Assembly: GCA_018257865.1 (NCBI GenBank)
Contig: JAEUBA010000202.1
Location: 1 to 26,171, forward strand
Direction: 5' to 3'
DNA from: Stereocaulon alpinum
Lineage: Eukaryota > Ascomycota > Lecanoromycetes > Lecanorales > Stereocaulaceae
DNA: 26,171 nt
The notes under the pieces were generated by a model, which had not been told where the DNA came from, made no database searches, and saw only the letters and a list, made by a program, of their open reading frames with translations. How positions within the stretch are numbered: the stretch's first letter is position 1; each line of letters begins with the position of its first letter. The translations under genes and the position numbers were made by a program. Below are positions 18,964 to 26,171 of the stretch, one piece after another.

Positions 18964-20710
18964 GCCCTCTACTTTTCCCTTATAGCGCTTATCGCTACTA
19001 ATTAGTTTTCGCCCTATAGGGCTCTTTTTTTTATTCTTATATATACTTTTTACGTAATTAGGTAGTTATACCCTTTAGGGCTAATAGATTTACCTATAAG
19101 CTTTATTTTAAGCTACTTACTATTTCTTCTTTTATAGCCTACCTTATTTCCTACTTACTTATAATATAGGGTCTTACTATACTATAGTTACTCGCTTACT
19201 TACTCGCTTAAATTCCCTAATAGAGTCTTTTATATTACTAAGAAACTTAACTAGTTTTTACGAATCCTTATAAGGGTAAGTATCCTTCTACTTAATAAGA
19301 TACTTAAGGTAGTTATTACTAGTCCTCTTATCTAGTACCTTATTAACTTCCTATTCCTCTTCGTCGTCAATAAGGACTACTTACGGCTTTAGGTTATCGC
19401 CTTATAAATACTAAGGCTTTAGTAGATAAATCCTATTATATTTAGTAGGAAGCTTTAATTTATACGCTTACTTACCTATCTTCTTTAGTACCTTAAATAG
19501 TCCTAGTTACCTATAATTAAGCTTCTTCTTTAGGCGTAAGGTATATATATTTATACTTTATAGTAGTACTTTATTACCCTTCTTAAAGGTTATAGCTTTA
19601 TAGTTACTATTATAGTACTTTAGTTACTACTTAGTAGCTTACTCCTATATCCCTTTTAAATATAATTAGGATTTACGTAACTATTCTATTCGCTCTATAG
19701 TAAGTAGCGCCTCCCCTTTTAGGCTTCTACCCTTAAAAGTACTACTTAGATCTACTATATAGCCTATTAGTAGGTCTTACGGGGTTCGCTTAGTACTTAC
19801 GTATATATTATTATTATATACGAATATCGCTATTAGTAGTAATTCCGGCTAATTATCCTATTTATAGTTATAGTATACTTATAGGTAGTATTTAAATACT
19901 TAGTTCTACCTCTTAATCTAACTATCTATTTAAGGGTAGAACGTAGTACTAAGCTTATACTTCGTACCTAAGTACTAGTAAAGCGTTATCTAGAACTTAC
20001 TAGTAAATAGCGAGCCTTAATCTATAATTAATTCTTATATTATACCTTATAATAAGAGGAATTCCCTCTATATTATATCTATTAGGCTATTTACTATTAA
20101 GTCTTTTATAGTTACTATATATATTATATATTTCGTAAGCTTATCTACTAAGACTAAGATCGTATTATAAGTCTTTCCTATATATACGTCCCTAGTAGGG
20201 GGTATATCTATAATAAAGTCTATTATTATAGTATAGAAAGGCGTTATACTATTTAGTAGGATTAAGGTTAGTTTACTATATAGCTTATAGTAATATACTC
20301 GTACCCTTTAGTAATCTAAGTAACTATAAACGTACTCTCTAATATTACCTATTATACTAGGCTAATAATATTTAGACCTAATACCTTCTTTAGTACGCTT
20401 ACGACTAAAGTATTTAGTACTAGGGTTATTGTAATTTATATAAAGGATCTCTTCCTTTATTACTAGGTCGCTTAGTATATAAACTACTAAGCTATAATAT
20501 AGTAGTCTATTCTCGCTTATACCCTATTTTAAAAGCTTATTTAATTTATTTACGTACCTTTAGCGCTACTCTTATTTAGTAATAAAAGCGTCCTTCCGCT
20601 ATAGCTTAAGTAGCTATACTATTATTAATTCTTATAAATTTAAATAAGACCTCTCTAACTCTAAAACCTAGTAAACTAAAAGTCGGGATAACTATATAGT
20701 ATCTAGAATA
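18963..20710 (-). mobile_element. Gypsy-C: 3' half of a minus-strand chromovirus
   Basis: The second half of a Ty3/Gypsy element in the opposite direction to all its neighbours. It is cut at about 20710 by the Copia element; protease, RT and RNase H should continue beyond the window. Its integrase and chromodomain sequences differ from those of Gypsy-A and Gypsy-B, so it is a third copy or family. RIP is near complete. Confidence 0.8.
19000..20710 (-). pseudogene. Gypsy-C pol: RNase H-integrase linker, integrase, chromodomain
   Basis: Read on the minus strand in one frame. A linker with LQRKDAFITK lies near 20598, then the integrase zinc region at about 20480-20280 (KYFSRKRTKEGI, SIIGNIREYVYSYLDYQRVR, the H..H and C..C positions changed to Tyr). 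The integrase core has IDFIIDIP with its Asp codon GAC at 20218-20220, VDKLTK near 20145, Asp intact at 20020-20022 (IID.GSLFTSK), and Lys for the catalytic Glu near 19912 (PQIDSQIKRQNQ, family HPQTDGQTERQNQ). The C-terminal part has QLGLFKVLKKIGK.AYKLKLP. A chromodomain at 19350-19234 reads EVNKVLDKRTSNNYLKYLIK. The Glu-to-Lys change is itself a RIP product of TGAG. A basic tail follows; the true stop cannot be told apart from RIP stops. Confidence 0.87.
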
Positions 20711-21425
20711 TTTTGAAATTCGGGTGTTCGATATCCTAAGGCTTAGTTATTAATAACTAAGGCTTAGCCCTAACCCTTATATATATCTCGTATAGTCGCA
20801 CTTAGCTAGATAATTAAGTATTCTACCTATTATATTTTAATAGGTTATAAGCCTAGTTCGCTAGGTATTATAAGAATAGCTCTTCTTTTAGAATTATACT
20901 CCTCTAGAAATAGTTACTAACTCCTCTCTAACGTAAGCTACGTATACGTATACTAAACCTCTAATACTTAGTCTTAGGTAATAACTCTTTAATCTTCGTA
21001 CTATAAGATTAACTCACAGCGATAATAATTAATTAAAAAGAGGAGGCTAAGAACTCCTAGCTATTCTATTCTTTCTAGGGTTATTACTACTAAAAAGTAC
21101 GCTAATAAGTGCTACTAAGTAATCCCTTCTAGCGTACCTTAGTAGGTATTTATAAACTCCGAAGCTAAGCCCCTAAAAGTGATATCTAGCTTCTATAGTA
21201 AGAATACTAACCTATATAAGTAGAATTATTGAATTTTATATTAAAAATAAGACTTTTTAGACGCTAGAAAGCGATTAATTATTAATTACTAGGGGGGCTA
21301 GGTCCTAACCCCTTAATTTCTTCCTAAAGGCTAGTATCCCTAGCTATTATTAAAGGCTAGTATCCCCCGCTACCTTTCCTAATAAGTTAGAGGCTAGTAT
21401 TACCCTAGCCGCTAGAATACTAGGG
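20711..21425 (+). other. Copia 5' LTR and leader, borders uncertain
   Basis: The element probably begins near TTGAAATTCGGGTGTTCG (20713-20730), which kept several CA/TG and resembles LTR starts of the TGTTG type. No second LTR is available to fix its end; a possible end is CTCACA near 21012-21017. The last part has a short direct repeat, AGGCTAGTAT, at 21328, 21354 and 21391. No primer-binding site can be named with confidence. Confidence 0.4.
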
Positions 21426-21452
21426 TTGAAATCCTTAGAAGATATCTATAAG

Positions 21453-24400
21453 ATATCTGCTATTAGTATAGCTAGAAATCTATTATCTTCTTTATCTTCT
21501 AACTAAATACTATCTACTACTAATCTAAACCCTATCTAGTATATAAATACTATTACCTAAGTATACTACCGCTCTAAATATAAGTACTTCTAGCACCTTC
21601 TTTAGGACCTAATTTAATTCGATAAGTTACCTCTTAACTATATTAATACTAATTATATACCCCTAGAACGGTTACTATCTCCTTATAACTCTAATTCTAA
21701 AGCTAGTAAATCGACCCTAAAACCTTTTAGTAATTCTAATATCTTTAGCCTTTAAGCTAAATATATATTATCTTAAGCTCCCTTAGGTCCCCTAGCGAAA
21801 TAATAGTATAAGGAAATAACTACTACTACCGCTCGTCCCTAAAAGACTTAGCTAACTTAAAGACCTTTAAAGCCTATAACTCTCTTCTAAAATATAAATA
21901 CCTATATTATAGCAGCTGAAGAGTCTTATAGTAGTAGTAGTATTATAGTAGCTAAAGAATCTTATAGTAGTAGTAGTATTATAGCAGCTAAAGAATCTTA
22001 TAGTAGTAGTAGGAGCTTCCTACTTACCTCTATCTCTATCTTAAAGTCTAACTTTAGGTACTCCTAGTAGGTTAAGGAGATAGATAATTAGCTTATACTT
22101 AATAACTTAAAGCCTTTTACTACTAAAACTTAGGTAAAAGCCTATACTATAATTTATAACTAACTTAGGTTTAATACTTAGAAAATTATAAAGAACCTTA
22201 CTATAGTAGATAAGATTCTAACTAAAGTCTCCTTAAACTTTAAGCCTAAAGGGACTAGTATCTATATTAAATTAGTATAATACCTCTATTTAACCTCTTT
22301 AGAATCCTCTAAGGATATTGCCGAATATACCTAAAAGTTCTAAGAGGTTAATACCAAACTTAAGGAGCTTAATACTAAAGTAGCCCTACTAAAACTATAC
22401 CTAATTTACCTCTATCTTTTAGGATTTAGTAAAGCTTATAATACCTTTAAAATAGCTTATATTTAAAGCTACGCCCTATTTAGCGCTAATAAAGTCGACT
22501 TTAATAAGGTCTCCCTAGCTACCGCTAATAAAGAATAACGAATCTAAGCGTAATATAAGTACTCCGGACTAGTAATATTTACGGGTAGGAAGTCTATTAA
22601 AGACTATAACTCTAGGAATAATAAGCCCTAGGAATACTACCCTTACTATAAGAAGCTTAAGCGAAAGGATACTTATCTAATTATAAAGTACTAGTAGCTT
22701 TACCCTAAAATAAAACCTAAAAAGTTTAAGTCTAAGGATAAAAGGTCTAAGAAATAGAAGTTTAAATATAATAATAGCCCTATTAAAGGGTAGATATTTA
22801 GGACCCTTACTACTAATAGCGACTTTAATATTTGAGGTACTAGTATAAATAGGGTCCCTATAATTAATATTAGATATATAGTAGTAACGACGCTAGAAGT
22901 TAATCTATTAGGCCTAACTATTATTAATATAGGATATACGTAGTACTTATTCTACTAGCGCTTTAACTTCGTAACCTTTAAGCCCGCTATTAGAACTCTA
23001 ATTACTAAAATTAGTAGGGTATAGCTTAAGCCTACTAAGTATAGGATAGTAAAGATCCTATACCTAAGAAAGAATATACTACTATATAATATCCTCTATA
23101 TACCTAAGCTAGGGGTAAACCTCCTCTTAGGCTTTTAGCTAATAGATATTAGAATTTATATTAAATTCGCTAAAAACGGCTATATAATCTTATACCCTAA
23201 GCTTAGTAATATAATCGCTAAATAATAATTTAGCCTCTATATATTAGAACTTCCCTAAGGGTAATAACTTATATTAAATATATATAGCGTACCTCTAGAT
23301 ACTATCCGCTAGCTTTAGTACGCCCGTATAGGTTATATAGGTTAATAAAACGTAGATTAGCTACCTAATATAGCTACTAGAGTAGACTTCTTAAAGAAAT
23401 TCTTAGATAAATTAACCTATAAATACTATATTCTAAGCTACTATTAGTCTACCCTATATAAGGACTTTATTAAACCTAGAATATACCTAATAGAATTTAT
23501 TTATAGTAATATTATAGGACCTATTAAGCCTATTAGCTTTAATAGTAGTAAATAGGTAGTTACCTTTAAAGATAACTTTACCTACTATTCTAAAGTCTAT
23601 TATATAAAATATAAATCGGAGCTTAGCGATCTATTCTAACGGTTCTAGTATAAGTATAAGCGAATAGGGCGCCTAATCTAACGCCTATATATAGATAATA
23701 GGGGCGAATATATTAAAGGAACCTTTTAAGAATACCTTAGCCTTAAAGGGATTATCTATAAGCCTATAGTACCTAGAAACCTAGAATAAAATAGGACTAC
23801 TAAATATTTTAGATAGATCCTTATTAGATATACCTACCCTCTGCTATTAGGCTCTAAACTTAATAAGTCTTTTTAGCCTAAAATTATAAAAACGGCTAAT
23901 TACCTTACTATCCGGAGCTTAGTTATAAAGCTTAGAAAGACCCTATATAAGGCCTTCTATAAGTATAAGCCCTATCTTAGGTACCTAAGAACCCTTAGCT
24001 CTAAAATATAGGCGCGAAACCGTCTCTAAAAGAAATTTATAGATAAAAGTAACCCCTATTTCCTCTTAGGATATAAAGGGGATAGCTATATCTTTCGCCT
24101 ATAGTTACTAAAACGGCGCGCTATTATCCGCGCTGTTAATATCTATATATAGGAGAAACGGCCCCGCTTCTATAGGGGTAAAGAACCCCTAGCTAAATAC
24201 TAATAGACCTCCGCTTTAGGGGAGATATATAATAAGAATTAGAATTCTATTAACTTTAACTTTAATATATCCCTAGTATAATTACCTAACTAAGAATCCT
24301 TAGGAGAATCGCCTCCTTTAGGGGGAGAATTATCTCCCTTACCCCTAACTTCTAAAGAAATATTATATTCTCCTTCTCTAGACCTAAGTTTACTATTAAT

Positions 24401-26147
24401 ACTAGGCTCTCTAACCCTATTATAGCTAGTATCGCTAATAATAATAGGTACTATAGAGGAGTAAGAGATAACTTAAGTCCTAGTAATATACCCTAAGCTT
24501 AATATCCCTAATATATAAGACCTCTCGCTAGATCCCCTTTATAAGTATTTAGCGATCTCTCTACTAGCTTAGGCGAATTTAGCGGAACCCTATAAACCTA
24601 AAACCTACGCCGAAGTAATAGCTAATAATATATATAAAATATAGTAGGAGCTCGCTATAAATAACGAATTTAACTCCCTTATAGCTAATAATACCTAGAT
24701 ACTAATATTACCCCTAAAAGGCCGAAAAATTCTTAGGGGTAGATAGGTCTATACCTTAAAGTATAGCCCTAAAGGGGAAATTATACGCTATAAGGTACGC
24801 TAGGTTATTTAAGGTTTTGAATAATAAGAAGGCCTTAATTATAATAAGACTTTCGCCTTAGTAGTTAAACCTATAAGCTATAAGGCTATATTTATAATTA
24901 CCGCCGCTATAGATTAGGACTTAGAGTAGATAGATATTAAAATAGTATTCCTCTATAGGGATATAGAAGAGGAGATCTTTATAGAATAGCCTAAAGGCTT
25001 TATTTAAGGGGAGGTAAAAGTTTACCGCCTAAATAAGGCCCTATACGGCCTGAAATAATCCCTATAAGTATAGTATAATACCTTCGCTAGCTTCGTAAAC
25101 GCTAAATTAGGCGTCGTCCCGTTAGAAGCTAACTTAAGCGTATTTATTAACCCTAAAGATAGGACGCTAATTACCCTATATATAAATAATTTACTAATTA
25201 TAGGCCTTAGTAAGGAAGCTATTTAAAGGGTTAAAGATACCCTTAACTATTATTTCTATATAATAGATCTTAGGCTATATAGCTATTACTTAGGGATAAT
25301 AGTTACTTAGAACTACTAATAACGAACGCTACGACTAGGCTAAGAGGCCTATATTAAGAAAGTGCTTCGGGACTTTAGCCTCTAGGAATATAAAGAAACC
25401 GCGACCCTTATAGAGATAACTTGCTATCTAGAAAAAGCCCCTAACGGTTTCTAAGCTAACGCCTAAGACCGCCTGCTATATTAGAAGGCTATTAGGTCGT
25501 TAATATATATAATACTAAGGACTTAACCTAATATTATATACCCCGTATTAGTAGTTAGCTGCTATAGTATAAATCTAACGTAAGCTTATTAGGGTGCAGT
25601 TAAACGAATCTTCCGATATCTTAAGTTAATAACTAAATACTAATTAATGTTCTTAGGGCTAATTTAGGCACTAATAGGCTATATAGACTCTAATTAGGCG
25701 GGAGACCGCGATACGCGCTAATCTACTTTAGGTTATATCTTTAATATAGGTAGCAGGGCTATTAGCTGGTTATCTAAGTAATAACCTATTATAGCCCTTT
25801 CCACCTATAAGGCTAAATATATCGGTTAGACCCTAGCGTCTAAGGAAGTAGTATAGCTCTAAAACCTACTAAGGTAGCTTAAGCCTAGTAGCTAGAAACC
25901 CTAAGTAGTAATTATCTATAGGGATAATTAGGGCGCGATCGCCTTTATAAAGAATCCGGAATTCTATACTCGCAGTAAGTATATCGATATATACTACTAC
26001 TTTATTCGGGAGTAAGTTACGAATAGTATAGTAAACCTCCGCTATACGCCTACTAAGTATTAAGTTATTAATAGGCTTACTAAACCTCTCTATAAGGATA
26101 AATTTATAGAGTTCCGTAATAATTTAGGCTTAGAATATATCGCCTAA
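21453..26147 (+). pseudogene. Copia Gag-Pol polyprotein, one frame
   Basis: Frame 0 runs unbroken by indels for about 1,560 codons; 21453 is an ATA that may have been ATG, and TAA at 26145 may be the true stop. Gag has a Ser-rich 12-residue repeat (21905-22012), then DN.LILNNLKPFTTKTQ near 22083 and an altered zinc knuckle near 22640 (YPYYKKLKRKDTY). Protease has NIG for DSG/DTG at 22926-22934. Integrase has SNI for SDI at 23505, DNRGEY for DNGGEY at 23694 (Asp intact), and an N.TT region near 23795. RT has IDIKIVFLYRDIEEEIF at 24930-24980, NKALYGLK near 25035 and YINN for YVDD at 25179-25190. RNase H has YIDSN.AGDRDTR at 25680-25720 and NPEFYTRSKYIDIYY at 25955-25996. The end reads RYTPTKY and LTKPL. 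The order and motifs leave little doubt. Confidence 0.92.
21905..22012 (+). repeat. 36-bp tandem repeat in Copia gag, 3 copies
   Basis: Units at 21905-21940, 21941-21976 and 21977-22012, nearly identical. In the Gag frame each unit encodes 12 residues, read as IIAAEESYSSSS (variants VAKES, AAKES; the last ends SSSR). The unit is a multiple of three, so the frame is kept. Probably a flexible acidic/Ser-rich spacer near the Gag N-terminus. Confidence 0.9.
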
Positions 26148-26171
26148 GGTAGAGCTTTAGTAGGAGTAACT

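Larger units (their letters stand above)
20711..26171 (+). mobile_element. Ty1/Copia retrotransposon inserted in Gypsy-C
   Basis: A plus-strand Copia element with order Gag, protease, integrase, RT, RNase H (integrase before RT, the mark of Ty1/Copia). The left border lies where Gypsy-C pol stops, at about 20710; the 3' LTR and right target duplication are beyond the window. It is strongly RIP-mutated but has no frameshift that I could detect over about 4.7 kb, so it is structurally well preserved. Confidence 0.9.

Noticed and set aside
1..26171. Long open frames without TGA taken as intact or recoded genes using an altered genetic code
   Set aside because: TGA is missing because TG has become TA everywhere, and TAA/TAG fall at family Gln/Trp positions. 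RIP explains this; catalytic residues are lost too.
1..26171. tRNA, rRNA or CRISPR features
   Set aside because: No cloverleaf with B-box-like GGTTCGAATCC, no rRNA-like block and no regularly spaced identical repeats were seen; the tandem repeats present are adjacent and lie inside retroelements.

Overview
The window looks like a block of repeat-rich heterochromatin from a filamentous ascomycete (Pezizomycotina). Almost every CpA and TpG has become TpA, while CpG remains common. That is the mark of repeat-induced point mutation (RIP) of the CpA-to-TpA type. Every coding region I can recognise belongs to a transposable element and is broken by TAA/TAG codons where Gln or Trp codons would be expected. 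ATG starts have mostly become ATA, and Asp-Asp catalytic pairs have become Asn-Asn. I see no intact gene, tRNA, rRNA or CRISPR array.

Layout. (1) 1-755: the 3' end of a Helitron, with the last part of its PIF1-like helicase and a typical hairpin plus CTAG terminus. (2) 756-16699: a plus-strand Ty3/Gypsy chromovirus, here called Gypsy-A, with gag, pol and a 249-bp 3' LTR; its 5' LTR lies outside the window. (3) 3058-12267: a second Gypsy, Gypsy-B, inserted inside the Gypsy-A reverse transcriptase. It is complete, with 160-bp LTRs and a 5-bp duplication CTTAT; joining the flanks restores the Gypsy-A YLDD region. Gypsy-B carries one Gag-Pol frame of about 2,300 codons ending in a chromodomain and an AT-hook, then a second basic ORF downstream of pol. 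(4) 14800-16450: the Gypsy-A 3' region, holding an antisense coiled-coil-like ORF and an inverted solo LTR of the same family (TSD CGATA) that landed in one copy of a small tandem duplication. (5) 16705 to about 18600: an unassigned stretch that may be a decayed Pro/Ser/Gln-rich coding sequence. (6) about 18963-20710: the 3' half of a minus-strand chromovirus, Gypsy-C, with integrase and chromodomain. (7) about 20711 to the window end: a plus-strand Ty1/Copia element interrupting Gypsy-C, with its whole Gag-Pol in one frame; its 3' LTR is outside.

Order of events. Gypsy-A is older than Gypsy-B and the solo LTR that sit within it, and Gypsy-C is older than the Copia. The Helitron probably also entered Gypsy-A. 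Gypsy-B keeps more CA and TG than its surroundings, so it has seen fewer rounds of RIP. All three Gypsy elements end in chromodomains, a domain known in this group to direct integration toward heterochromatin, which fits the nesting. Amino-acid readings below treat TAA/TAG as decayed CAA/CAG/TGG and are inferences from the raw bases.
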